Part shown: piece by piece, positions 16,210-26,500 of the stretch
How the letters are laid out: each line of letters opens with the position of its first letter
Position numbering within the stretch: position 1 is the stretch's first letter
NCBI GenBank assembly: GCA_017525505.1
Contig: JAFXSR010000041.1
Location: 1 to 45,756 of the forward strand
Direction: 5' to 3'
Length of the DNA stretch: 45,756 nucleotides
Source: Bacteroidales bacterium
GTDB lineage: Bacteria; Bacteroidota; Bacteroidia; Bacteroidales; WCHB1-69
Notes under the pieces: model-generated
The model's database searches: none
Seen by the model: the letters and a program-made list of their open reading frames with translations, nothing else
What the model was told of the DNA's origin: nothing
Translations under genes and position numbers: made by a program

Positions 16210-16280
16210 AAGAATTAAGAGTTGAAAGTTAAGAATCGCAAGAAAAAAACATTCTTAATTCTCAGTTCTCAGTTCTTAAT
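16210..16280. repeat. Imperfect intergenic inverted repeat (TTAAGA units)
   Basis: The gap between the HIT and transketolase genes holds GAATTAAGA and GTTAAGAAT on the left (16210-16236), answered on the right (16251-16280) by ATTCTTAATTCTCAGTTC and AGTTCTTAAT. The right arm runs into the last codons of the HIT gene. Similar short units are common between genes in Bacteroidota. Confidence 0.5.
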
Positions 16281-16674
16281 CCTTAAATTCAGCGGCAATA
16301 GCGACTGCGGTGCTCTTGAATTCTTCTTCTGTCAATTTCACACGTTCCTTCTTGAAATCCAAATCTCCCACATTGTTAATTGGCACCAAATGAATATGGG
16401 TATGCGGCACATCCAAACCAATTACCGCCACGCCGATACGTTTGCAGGGGCATGCTTTTTCCACAGCGAGCGCCACTTTTTTGGCAAACACCATCATTTC
16501 GGCCAACGTCTGGTCATCCAAGTCGAAAATATAGTCGTTCTGCACTTTGGGCACGACCAATGTGTGACCCTTTGCCAAAGGGCTGATATCCAAAAAAGAA
16601 TAAAACTTGTCGTTTTCGGCAACTTTGTAGGAAGGGATTTCCCCTTTGATGATTTTTGTGAATATAGTTTCCAT
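16276..16674 (-). CDS. HIT-family nucleotide hydrolase or transferase
   Basis: A 132-residue protein with the histidine triad HTHIHLVP (His91, His93, His95) near the C-terminus, and IFTKIIKGEIPSYKVAEND and PLAKGHTLVVPK at the expected N-terminal positions. These are the marks of the Hint-like branch of the family, which hydrolyses purine nucleoside phosphoramidates or related adenylylated substrates in the cytoplasm. Length and domain are complete. The start lies five bases after the greA stop, a spacing that points to co-transcription. The true substrate is not known for most bacterial members. Confidence 0.95.
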   Translation of the reverse strand: METIFTKIIKGEIPSYKVAENDKFYSFLDISPLAKGHTLVVPKVQNDYIFDLDDQTLAEMMVFAKKVALAVEKACPCKRIGVAVIGLDVPHTHIHLVPINNVGDLDFKKERVKLTEEEFKSTAVAIAAEFKD

Positions 16675-16679
16675 AATGT

Positions 16680-17153
16680 TTATCTGGTTACGTCCATAAT
16701 TTCAAGTTTAATAATACCCACTGGCACCTTGACCTCCACTGTCTCACCTTTTTGCTTTCCGATCAAAGCCTTGGCGATAGGAGAAGTGACAGAAATCTTT
16801 CCGGACTTCAGATCGGATTCGGATTCAGGAACCAAAGTATAAGACATAACCGCATTGTTCTGAAGGTTTTTCACCTGTACTTTGGAATAAATCAGAATCT
16901 TGGAGACATCAATCTTGGACTCGTCAAGAATACGGGCATTGGCAACGAGATTTTTCAACTTGGCGATCTTCAGTTCCAGCATACCCTGGGCCTCCTTAGC
17001 GGCGTCATATTCGGCATTTTCAGACAAGTCACCTTTATCGCGAGCCTCTGCTATAGCGGCGGATATTCTCGGTCTTTCCACACTTTCCAACTGTTTCAGT
17101 TCTTCTTTCAGTTGTTCCAAACTTTCTTTTGAATAGTATTTAATCGTATCCAT
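16680..17153 (-). CDS. greA: Transcription elongation factor GreA
   Basis: 157 residues from the ATG at 17153 (MDTIKYYSKESLEQLKEELK), which matches the normal GreA length of about 158; an upstream ATG at 17180 would add nine unlikely residues. The N-terminal coiled coil carries the tip GDLSENAEYDAAKEAQ with the acidic residues that reach into the RNA polymerase secondary channel and stimulate transcript cleavage. The C-terminal FKBP-like domain includes SPIAKALIGKQKGETVEVKVP. The protein rescues arrested elongation complexes. It is the first gene of the - strand run that continues to 9374. A hairpin terminator upstream insulates it from the PorV-like gene. Confidence 0.97.
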   Translation of the reverse strand: MDTIKYYSKESLEQLKEELKQLESVERPRISAAIAEARDKGDLSENAEYDAAKEAQGMLELKIAKLKNLVANARILDESKIDVSKILIYSKVQVKNLQNNAVMSYTLVPESESDLKSGKISVTSPIAKALIGKQKGETVEVKVPVGIIKLEIMDVTR

Positions 17154-17182
17154 AATAAATTTATTGTGTTCGTTATACAAAT

Positions 17183-17210
17183 AAAAGAGGCTTAACTAAA
17201 AGCCCCTTTT
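17183..17210 (-). terminator. Rho-independent terminator after the PorV-like gene
   Basis: An 11-bp stem (17183-17193 with 17200-17210, one mismatch) and a six-base loop, followed on the - strand by a T-rich stretch (TATTTGT after the stem's own TTTT). It separates the surface locus from greA. Confidence 0.75.
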
Positions 17211-17238
17211 GTTTTACGTTAATATGTACAAGGAAATA

Positions 17239-18447
17239 TTATAAAGCGAGTTTCAAGCTAACATAATGATTGCCTTTCCACTTGTTGGTGAATCTGTAAG
17301 CATAGTCAAGAACAAGTTTTTGGTTACCCTTTCCTTTCTTGACCAAGGGAATACCTACAGAACAACCCAAAGAAAGGCCCGAGTAAATGGATTCAGGGTT
17401 CACACCGGTAACAGCAGTGATTTTGTTCGGTTTTTCAGGGTCATTTCTTTCCACACCAAAACTTTCCAAACTATATCCTACACGGACCATAAAATACTGT
17501 TTGAAACCATATTCCAGACCAAGTGAGAAAATATCGCGGGAATAAGAGTTAGCAGTGAACGAACCTGCCAAAGTCAAACGGTGATCCGCATCGTCACGGG
17601 TAAGACCTTCATCTTTTCTCTCTTCCTTGTCCATATCTTTATAAATTCCGCCAAAGAACAGGAAGTCGTAGGAAATACCCAATGACAACAATGCCGGCAT
17701 CTCATATTCGGCGCTACGAGTCTCCAAGGTCATTTCATGTTCAGAATCAGTGATGACAGCTCTCTGCATAATACCGTCGCCATTATACTTGATAGGGAGA
17801 CCGATATTCTTCAAAGTCACACCAATTTTGAAGTTTTCGTACGGACCAGCGAGGTATTGCACACCTGCATCGATAGCCACACCCGTAGCATTCAAGTCAG
17901 AGATGCTCTCATTGACAACCCTCACGCTCACACCACCATGGATAAACTGGTTGAATGATTTGGCGTAATGGATACCGATATTGAAATATCTCGGGGCGAA
18001 CATACCCATCTGTCCTTCCGGCTGATCAACAGTGGTGATAGGAATATCACCAAAGTTCATCATGAACACGGAAATACCGATTACACCCAGATTCTTTCTC
18101 TGACCGGTAGTTTTGTCTTTTCTGTACAAAGCCTGGCTAATGCCAATGGAGTTGATGTTGATACCGCAATTGGAACCTGTCAGATACTGGGTTCTTGAGA
18201 AACCAATTTCAGTTTTTTTCACGAAGGCCATACCCGCGATATTGGAATACACGGATTCCATGCCACGGATTTCAGCCACACCTGCGTTACCCCAACCGTT
18301 TGTTCTTGCCCAGGGATCAATCAACAAGCTGGATGCGCCGGCCTGTCCTGAACGGTCTCTGTTACCAGCGAACGACTGTCCGGCATAGGAAAGGAGACCT
18401 ATAACTGCGCAAATGATAAATGTTTTATATACTTTATTCATAGTCAT
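17239..18447 (-). CDS. PorV/PorQ-family outer-membrane beta-barrel
   Basis: A 402-residue protein with a signal peptide ending near AGQSFAG, then GASSLLIDPWARTNGWGNAGVAEIRGMESVYSNIAGMA. This opening, with its small-residue-rich NIAG turn, marks the PorV/PorQ (FadL-like) family of T9SS-associated barrels. The rest is made of amphipathic strands and ends KWKGNHYVSLKLAL. PorV-type proteins shuttle T9SS cargo to the sortase, or act as dedicated barrels next to particular cargo genes. Here the gene follows a 1682-aa protein with a T9SS-like tail by 27 bases, so a dedicated pairing is plausible. It has its own terminator downstream. An ATG at 18441 is an equally good start. Confidence 0.85.
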   Translation of the reverse strand: MTMNKVYKTFIICAVIGLLSYAGQSFAGNRDRSGQAGASSLLIDPWARTNGWGNAGVAEIRGMESVYSNIAGMAFVKKTEIGFSRTQYLTGSNCGININSIGISQALYRKDKTTGQRKNLGVIGISVFMMNFGDIPITTVDQPEGQMGMFAPRYFNIGIHYAKSFNQFIHGGVSVRVVNESISDLNATGVAIDAGVQYLAGPYENFKIGVTLKNIGLPIKYNGDGIMQRAVITDSEHEMTLETRSAEYEMPALLSLGISYDFLFFGGIYKDMDKEERKDEGLTRDDADHRLTLAGSFTANSYSRDIFSLGLEYGFKQYFMVRVGYSLESFGVERNDPEKPNKITAVTGVNPESIYSGLSLGCSVGIPLVKKGKGNQKLVLDYAYRFTNKWKGNHYVSLKLAL

Positions 18448-18474
18448 ACTTTTTTAATATTCTCAAATAACGTT

Positions 18475-21400
18475 TTAGAATGCATTTAAGTCGGTTGGAC
18501 GCATAGCGCAGAAGAATCTCAGGGTTCTTTCACCAATACCTGGAGCCTTCACATGGATGATGTAAACACCACCAGCGACAGGAATACCAGCATGGTTCTT
18601 CAAATCCCAATCAATATAGGTTGTCGCATTTTCAGATGCCTTCTTACTCAAGGTACGGATTAAGACACCATTAGCAGAATAAATAGAAACGTCGCAAGGA
18701 GCGGGCAGATTCACAATCTTCACGTAGGTTTCAAGAGCAGTGGATTCATACTTGGAGAATCCATAGTAGGGATTCGGCACAATGTTGATATCCTGCAGCA
18801 TCTCGTCATGATATTCCTTAGTATTATTGATAACAGGAGCCAAATCAGCGGTTGAGAATGAATACAACGGGAATCCGCCATTCTCGATGGGGCCATGAGC
18901 GGTTTCATATTCCATTCTCTGGGCTTCACTGAACCAACGTGATCTGTATCTCATGTAAGGACGAGACACGCGGATCTTGACGGTAGCGTTGTTACCAGGC
19001 TGTAACCACTGGTCTTCGTATTCCTGCATCGGCATAGGAATGCTAGTCCACATAACGTTGTTGAACAACTGCATCTTCAGAGCTTTTCTCAAAGGACGAT
19101 CCAGAACAGTATCCGCAACGAAGGAGGAGAATTTGGCAGCTAACCATTCACCTTCATCGTATGAACCACAATCGTAGTTGTTATATGTCTTACCACCAGG
19201 TCCGAAAATCGGCGTATCATTGTTCAGATAATCGCGTATCTGACCACCATGGTTGTAGCTGTTATGAGTCTGTCCATTCATATTACCTGCACCAGGACGG
19301 AGCTGATCATCGTCATTGTAGTTACGTTTTGCGAATCTGTCTTCATACTGGATAGGAGCAGTAGAACCTGCACTGCTGCAGATATACAGATAATGTCTGC
19401 CGCCGAAGGAAGGTTCGGGCATCTCGCAAATGGCATGAGTATCATCCACACCACCATGGTCAAGGATAGCGTAGTTGTCCCACATGCTTCTGTACTCGCT
19501 TTCTGTCAAAATCACAGTGTCGCCACCCACAGGATCGATATAAGAAGCATAAACATTCGTCGGGTTGAAAATCATGTCATTACCATTGTTGAGCTCATCC
19601 AGTGAGTTCTCGGCAAACATCACATTCAAACGCTCACCAGTTTCAATATTGATAGCATATCCCGGGAACCAGCCGAATCCGGTAGTACCAGAGTTGTCGG
19701 GATTACCATTTTTATCTACTGACGGAGCTTTCTTAGGTTCATGACGAATATTGTCACCATACTGAGTAGGCACATAACCTGTAGCCGTTGAGCCAGACTC
19801 AAGAACGAGGCAACGGGTCCAGAGGCTCTTGTCGGAAGTGAACACAACATCAACTGAATAAAGATTGGTCATGGTCATGTTGTGACCCATAGCCCACTGC
19901 GCATGATTGGCAGATGCATGCTGAGTTGCCGAACGACCATCATCATAATGAGGCCACAAGTCGTTATTGGTATACTCTTTCTGTTTCAACAACTCGGCGA
20001 AGTCATAGTAACGAGGAGTCGGACAACCAGTACCAAAAGCATAGAATACCGTATCAGGTACGATGAAACTTGCCTTCACACCACCAGAATAGGGTGATGA
20101 AATCACATAAGGTGCCCATGTTCCATAGACAATAGACTCATACTGGGAGATAGGATCCTTGAATGCTCTCATACACTGGGTAGTGTATGGAGACTCGTCA
20201 CCATTAGGTGGATAAATCTCACATGCATCCTCATTTCTCCACTTCATATATTCATCCTCGGCACCATCCTGAGAAGACCACTGCTCCCAGTTACCTTGAG
20301 ATTGGTTACCCGAACGAATCCAGTTGCTAGGATACTCACCTTCGACATCAACCTGACCAAAGAGCCATGGTGATGAGTTGTTCTCAAATGTGAGTGAAGA
20401 CTGAAGGAAGCTTACTTGACCACCCATAATCAAAGCACCTGAAGACAGAACGCCATTATTAGCCTGTTGTAACCAACGCAACTGGCTCTCGTCATGAATT
20501 ACAAAAGGTTTGTTGTTGATAGCTACCGATAAGCCCAACTCCATAAACAACTGCTCTGTAGAGACATCGATACTGAAATTTGACGTATCAACAGGTTTAG
20601 TAATATTGAAAGAATCTTTCAAATAAGCGTACAATTCATCTTGTGATGAGAAGTTGACACCATCCACGCCAGTAACGCTCAGCACCCACTTTGTATCATT
20701 GTTTACTTCTTCATCATTATTCTGAATAAATCTAACCTCGTAGTCCAAAGGCTTAACCTGCAACGGGTCAATCACTCTTACGTCGATAGGACCATAATTG
20801 CTCTTATAAGTCACACTGCCGGCAGAAAAATCGCCATTCTCGCCCTTCACAATCCGGTCTCTGCTATCATCGTCGAGTTCCAAAACAAAGCCACCATTAC
20901 CTTGACCTTCAAGTCGGGTAATTTGAGGCTGGGTACCGTATGCGCACAACTTGTCCACATCCACACCGGTTGCTTTCGGGCTATGCGGAACTGCTGAATA
21001 AACCTTAATGTTTCTACGACCAGCCAAGTAAGGAGTCTTCTGTCCTTTCAAACCGTCGGTCACCTGCTCGTCAATTGAGAACGGTGCATATTCGTTATAA
21101 GCGTATGCAATAACCATAAAGTAATAAGTCTTATGGTTCACCAAAGTATTGTTGGTTCCTGTTGAGAACTTGTCTTCCGTTACTCTGAAAGTTCTCTGGA
21201 TGCCTGAATTAGCACCATTTACTTTCTCCACCGCCACATTGGTGTTCAACGACTGGTCGAACTCCCAGTTAATCAACTGGCCGATAGCAGTACCGTCTGC
21301 ACGGTAGTTTACGACATCGCACTGGGCAATCAGACGAACTTTATCCATATTACCGATATCAGAAACACTAACATCCTTGCCTGACACCTGGTAAATCTGA

Positions 21401-23523
21401 TAACCTTCAAAACAGTACTTGTTACTTCCTTCCGGATAAGTTTTATAAACAGAGGTGGTAGCAAGTACAGAATCAATATGACCGTCAACAGGATCGATGT
21501 ACACCTGGGTATAAGTTGAATCTGTGGTATAACCCTCATTAATCTGAGGATCAACTTCAGCATAACTTTCATCTTTGTTATTAGAATCGTCTCTATCGTT
21601 AGTCAAATAGATAATCAGCTCATTCTCATATTCCTTGATAGTTACATCCGGAGCATCAGGACCATCCAACACTTTGAAGCAGTTTTCGAACAAAGCCTGA
21701 CATTTGTCATCAGCGATTTTCAACAGCTCAACTGACTGCCAAGCACCACCTGAATAGGAACGTGCCCATGGAATACCCACGGTGATATAGTTCACAGCAC
21801 CACGACGAAGGGTGAAAGGACCGGCAGACTGCATGAAACGTCTGTCGCCAGGCTGGTTGCCAGCAACGGTTTCCTCAACCCAACCACGAGATCCACCATA
21901 ATCCATGTAATTGAACACATCACGCTGAACTGGATCTTCGATACCCCAGTTACACGGATCGGAGGTACCAGGGAACATGAAATCGCATTCAGGACCCACA
22001 ACGCCACCATAATCCGGGTGAGCCAACGCACCATAGGTCATACGTTGACCGTCTGACCAAATACCCCTCAACATCTGATAATACTCAGTAGCCTTGCTTG
22101 GGTCGCCACGGCTAGTTTGGTCATTATTGTGGAACACGAAACGTCTCATACCAAAACGTTCGTTATTGGCAATACTATCACCAAAGTTCACACCATTAAT
22201 AGCGAACTGGTCATTTGCATAAGCACTCTTCAAGAACTGGTCGCAATACTGTTTGTTAGCCACAGTACCCACAACGCCAGCCTGGTTCAAATCAAATTTA
22301 GGATTATCACGACCAACTTGTTCTCCCGTAGAATCATCCACCATGTAGTCAGGATCAATATAAGGACCCTGGAAGAAGTCAACACCTACTGCGGGAGGAT
22401 TGGCGCCATAGTGCTGTGCCAAACCGGCACCATCGGTAGCGGAACCATTATAGCAGTAACCCAAACCACGGGCAACATCGCAACCTACATAGTCATCATG
22501 GGAATAACCCAAGTCGGGGTCAACCCACTGTGAGAAGAAAGTCTGATTCAAGTTGGTAGTTGAACGGTTGATGATTTCGTATGAATAGAAAGTCATGTTG
22601 TTCAAGTCATCGTTAGTCTGGAAAGCAAAAGCCTGAGCACGGATTTCCAAGCCGATGGAAGCGCCACCTGTTTCTGTGTGGGCATTACCTTTATCATTGA
22701 AAATCCAGAACAAAGTCTCATCGCCTTTCAGCACATGGTCGGCATAAACCATACCGTCGATACCGATAGAATTGGCGTATGTCGGAAATTCAGCCACGCG
22801 CTCCTGTTCGTAAGGAATAGGCAGCAAACCATGGGCAGCTCTTGACTTGTTGGCCTCGGTCCATGGGCAGAGGTCATTATCAATATCATAATAAGGATAG
22901 TCACCGTTTTCGGGGTCATACTCATAGTTACCGTTCACATCCTTGAAAGGAGCGAGGTAGAAAGACTGCAACTTGTTGTCATAGTCACCATGGGCAGGCC
23001 AGTTTCTGATAGCCAGAGAAGGATTCGGAACAGAATGGTTGTGAGTGTTGTAAGTGTTGATATGTTCATCCACTTCAGCACGGGTCATTTTGAACATCTT
23101 GTCCCAAGCGGCACAATCCTCTTGGGCAATCTGGGCCAAACCGTCAACTGACAGAGGACCGGTCCAATAGTCATCACCCACCTGGCGGAAACGCACGGCG
23201 GCCAACTTCAACTGGTTGTTATCATCCAAACCACCAATCCACAAAGCGGCGGCGAACATGGAGCTTTTGCCAGAACCTTTGGGAACCTCGTATTCAGCGA
23301 TTTCCTTATTCCACATCGTACCGTTCGTTTCGATATAGGCGCGAACGTTATTAATGGTCAACTCATTCGAGTTAGTAGCAGACAAGCATTTAGCAGAACC
23401 CGCTTTGGCTTGTGAAGTCCGTTGTTTCTTGGGATCCCCGACCCATCTCTCGGCTCGGACGCTTCCAACTGCGGACAGAAGCACAAGGGCTACTAAAAAT
23501 AAACTTTTAATTGTATTCTTCAT
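18475..23523 (-). CDS. Giant secreted surface protein with a T9SS-type C-terminal domain
   Basis: A 1682-residue protein with a signal peptide (MKNTIKSLFLVALVLLSAVGSVRAE). The N-terminal region has ELTINNVRAYIETNGTMW and SSMFAAALWIGGLDDNNQLKLAA. The body is rich in Asn, Asp, Gly and Tyr with many DxDxDG-like acidic loops (DVNGNYEYDPENGDYPYYDIDND), suggesting calcium-stabilised repeats. Fibronectin-like strands with a TYYFMVIAYAYNEYAPF-type signature appear near residue 800. The last 100 residues (DINIVPNPYYGFS, IVNLPAPCDVSIYSANGVLIRTLS, GGVYIIHVKAPG) form an Ig-like T9SS sorting domain. It is therefore probably carried across the outer membrane and attached or released by the T9SS. Function is unknown. 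It lies between a TonB-dependent receptor and a PorV-like barrel, with gaps of 41 and 27 bases. Confidence 0.85.
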   Translation of the reverse strand: MKNTIKSLFLVALVLLSAVGSVRAERWVGDPKKQRTSQAKAGSAKCLSATNSNELTINNVRAYIETNGTMWNKEIAEYEVPKGSGKSSMFAAALWIGGLDDNNQLKLAAVRFRQVGDDYWTGPLSVDGLAQIAQEDCAAWDKMFKMTRAEVDEHINTYNTHNHSVPNPSLAIRNWPAHGDYDNKLQSFYLAPFKDVNGNYEYDPENGDYPYYDIDNDLCPWTEANKSRAAHGLLPIPYEQERVAEFPTYANSIGIDGMVYADHVLKGDETLFWIFNDKGNAHTETGGASIGLEIRAQAFAFQTNDDLNNMTFYSYEIINRSTTNLNQTFFSQWVDPDLGYSHDDYVGCDVARGLGYCYNGSATDGAGLAQHYGANPPAVGVDFFQGPYIDPDYMVDDSTGEQVGRDNPKFDLNQAGVVGTVANKQYCDQFLKSAYANDQFAINGVNFGDSIANNERFGMRRFVFHNNDQTSRGDPSKATEYYQMLRGIWSDGQRMTYGALAHPDYGGVVGPECDFMFPGTSDPCNWGIEDPVQRDVFNYMDYGGSRGWVEETVAGNQPGDRRFMQSAGPFTLRRGAVNYITVGIPWARSYSGGAWQSVELLKIADDKCQALFENCFKVLDGPDAPDVTIKEYENELIIYLTNDRDDSNNKDESYAEVDPQINEGYTTDSTYTQVYIDPVDGHIDSVLATTSVYKTYPEGSNKYCFEGYQIYQVSGKDVSVSDIGNMDKVRLIAQCDVVNYRADGTAIGQLINWEFDQSLNTNVAVEKVNGANSGIQRTFRVTEDKFSTGTNNTLVNHKTYYFMVIAYAYNEYAPFSIDEQVTDGLKGQKTPYLAGRRNIKVYSAVPHSPKATGVDVDKLCAYGTQPQITRLEGQGNGGFVLELDDDSRDRIVKGENGDFSAGSVTYKSNYGPIDVRVIDPLQVKPLDYEVRFIQNNDEEVNNDTKWVLSVTGVDGVNFSSQDELYAYLKDSFNITKPVDTSNFSIDVSTEQLFMELGLSVAINNKPFVIHDESQLRWLQQANNGVLSSGALIMGGQVSFLQSSLTFENNSSPWLFGQVDVEGEYPSNWIRSGNQSQGNWEQWSSQDGAEDEYMKWRNEDACEIYPPNGDESPYTTQCMRAFKDPISQYESIVYGTWAPYVISSPYSGGVKASFIVPDTVFYAFGTGCPTPRYYDFAELLKQKEYTNNDLWPHYDDGRSATQHASANHAQWAMGHNMTMTNLYSVDVVFTSDKSLWTRCLVLESGSTATGYVPTQYGDNIRHEPKKAPSVDKNGNPDNSGTTGFGWFPGYAINIETGERLNVMFAENSLDELNNGNDMIFNPTNVYASYIDPVGGDTVILTESEYRSMWDNYAILDHGGVDDTHAICEMPEPSFGGRHYLYICSSAGSTAPIQYEDRFAKRNYNDDDQLRPGAGNMNGQTHNSYNHGGQIRDYLNNDTPIFGPGGKTYNNYDCGSYDEGEWLAAKFSSFVADTVLDRPLRKALKMQLFNNVMWTSIPMPMQEYEDQWLQPGNNATVKIRVSRPYMRYRSRWFSEAQRMEYETAHGPIENGGFPLYSFSTADLAPVINNTKEYHDEMLQDINIVPNPYYGFSKYESTALETYVKIVNLPAPCDVSIYSANGVLIRTLSKKASENATTYIDWDLKNHAGIPVAGGVYIIHVKAPGIGERTLRFFCAMRPTDLNAF

Positions 23524-23564
23524 GATTATTTATTTTTATTATTATCAAACTGTTGGAATAACTA

Positions 23565-26500
23565 TTAGAATCCGAATTGGACACCCAAGCTCACACGGGT
23601 AGGCTGGCTATAATTGTAGGGATCCTGCATAATCATATTGTAGTAGTTAACAAATGAGCTACGGTCGGTCTGGGACTCAACGATAGACCTGTAAGCTGCT
23701 GCTGACAAGAAGCCATCATCGTCAGGGTTACCAGTGTAGTCATATACATAAAGGATGTTCTTGAAGTTGAACAAGTTCTGAATATCCAAGTAAACAGTCA
23801 AATAACCTGGCTTAACACCTTTCGGGTTGCCCTCTTTGTCCTTGGCATCCTTGCCATAAAGATTCAAGATGAAAGTCTTGTCGAGACGGAGGTCGCACTG
23901 GAAAATCCAAGGTCTGTGTGAACCGTTGATAGTACCTTTCAAACGAGAGTTTGTACCTGACACGTAAGTTGAGTTAGGAGTACTGGAACGGCTGTAAGGC
24001 ATACCTGAGGCAGCGGAGAACAGAAGGGTGATACCGGCATTCTCGAGCCATCTGATTTCTTTAACAGTGTTAGTGCCTTTCTTTTGCTTTCTGGTAATAG
24101 GTCCGTTATAATCTGTACCACTGTCGAAACGGAAGTCGATGTTAGCACCTACTCTGTGACGCTGGTCGAATGACAAGTTCACCAAAGTTCTCAAGTTCGG
24201 CTGACCGGAAGCGATGATGGCAGCGTTTGAACTTGCTGAAGAACCTGTACCTTTTGCGAACTGCAAAGTATAGTTGGCACGGAAAGAAATGTTTTTGATT
24301 CTTCTCAACTCGTAGCTCAAGGTAAAGCCCTGAACAGTACCGAAGTCCATGTTTCTATATGAATAATATGTACTTGGATATGCGCCTGTGAAACGGTATG
24401 ACTGGATCATGTCACGTTTTTCTGAATAATAAGCGGCGATACTGATAGCTGACTTCTCACCGATTTTCTGACGGAAACCGATTTCATAGTCAACGCTTCT
24501 CTGAGGTTTCAAAGCCGGGTTGTTGATCAGGCTGGTAGCATAATCTTCAATAAACATGTAAGTGATAGGATTGATGCTCAAGTTGGTAGGACGAGAAGTC
24601 ACAATATTATAGTGAGCATAGAACAAAGAGTTGTCTGACACGGGGAAGGAGAAAGAGATACGCGGCATCACTGACCAGTGGGGAGAATAGCTGCCGAATG
24701 CGTCAGCTTCCACTTTTGTCACATCGCCTTCATCCAATTTGTTCTTCAGGATAGGACCAGCGGTGTTCAATGACAAGTCCGTCTCAGGATCGGTAACCAA
24801 GTCACCCTGAGCATTGTACCAATTGTCACCATCACGATAACCGATTACAGCAACATCAAAGTTATCAGGATTCAGGTTATCGTTGTAATAACTTCTCTGG
24901 TTAACATACACATACCAATTATCACCGGCACCTTCCAACAAAGTCTCTTTGCCAAAATTCAAAGCTCTCATATCCTTCACGGTATAAGCGTCGCGGAACA
25001 AGTAAGGATCCTTGAGCACATCCTGGTTGGCGTCAAAATAGTCAACACGCACACCCACGCTGAAGAGCAAGCTGTTGATAGAGAACTTATCTTGCAGATA
25101 GAAGGCCATATAAGTCGGTTCGTAAGCACCGATCTCGTATGTTCTCTTACCATCTTTCTTGGTGAAGAAGTCTCTGATGGAAGCACCACCCCTGTATTTC
25201 TTGCCCAAGCCATCGTAACCCATGTAAGAAACGATACCGCCATGACCGGTACCCACCACCAACTCTTCGGTGGAGAAGAGGGCGAGGCCGCCCATTTCGT
25301 TATACTGGCTGGGAGTGATGTCATCCACATCCACCCACTCTCTCATATTCATACCCAGTTTGTTACGGATATTCTGAGCGAAGCTGCCATCGGCCACATC
25401 ACCGAGAGCACGGTCGAACCAAACATAGATATCTCCATTATAGCCGTTGAAATCAATGCTATGTTCGTTGATGAAGTTCTGTCTTTGTTCGGCGGTGTAC
25501 CAAGAAGGCATAACAGCATCCAGATATACAGGGTGAGTAATGTCAATCTCGTTATTGTGCTGATTAGCCTTGTTTCTCATCAAAGTCCAGATTCCGAAAG
25601 GAGATACTGAATAGCTACGTGAAATAATCTTTTCGAATTCGAAACCGAACTTCAACTCGTGGTTGGACACGTTCATGGAGACACTGGCTTTCACGCCAAA
25701 CACATCCTGCTGTGATTTGCTATAACTTGAATAAGGAACACTCGGTGAAGCGTACAAACTATAGGGGCTTGACGGACCCTGCCCATTCAGCAAAGCGCCA
25801 AACTGTGAGTACAAGTTTTCATCGTAAGGCTGATCAGGACCAAGAGTAGAGGCGATGTAAGAAGGTGAGAACTGATCATAGAAGTTCTGGGTATAGAATA
25901 TCAAACCGGGGTTAACATTTCCTGACTCGAAAGTGAGCAGGGTATCCAAACGGTTATTCATTCTATATATATTACCATAATATGTAATACCTGTCTGAGG
26001 ATCTAAATAAGAATCCTCGCGATCAGAATATTTTTCAGCGAAATGAGATTTGAAGCGTCCGACATAACCATAATTGAACCAGTTGGCCTTATGAGTAGCA
26101 TCTTGGGTCACAGAATTGTAACGGGTGAAATTGACATTGATGTCATACATCACGTTTTTCAAGATACCGGTACCGGTGGTATCAGTGTAAACTCTGTGAT
26201 TCAAACGAGCGCTCACGCGGGTAGTATTGGAAATGGATTCGGGGTTATTCTGGGCATTGAACAAAGCTCTAGTGGAGGACCAGCTTCTACCTTTGTAATA
26301 CTCATACGATCCATTGAAAGACAAGCGGATATTGTTGGTTTTACCGAACAAAAACTCAATTTTGCCTTGGGCCAAGTAATTCCAATAAGCGGCATGGTCA
26401 CGCACTCTCTGTTTGACGAAAGCGTCTGATCCCAAATACTCGGATTCCAATTTTGTCACACCCAGTGAACCTTGGGGATAACGGATAGGAGCCTCGGAGA

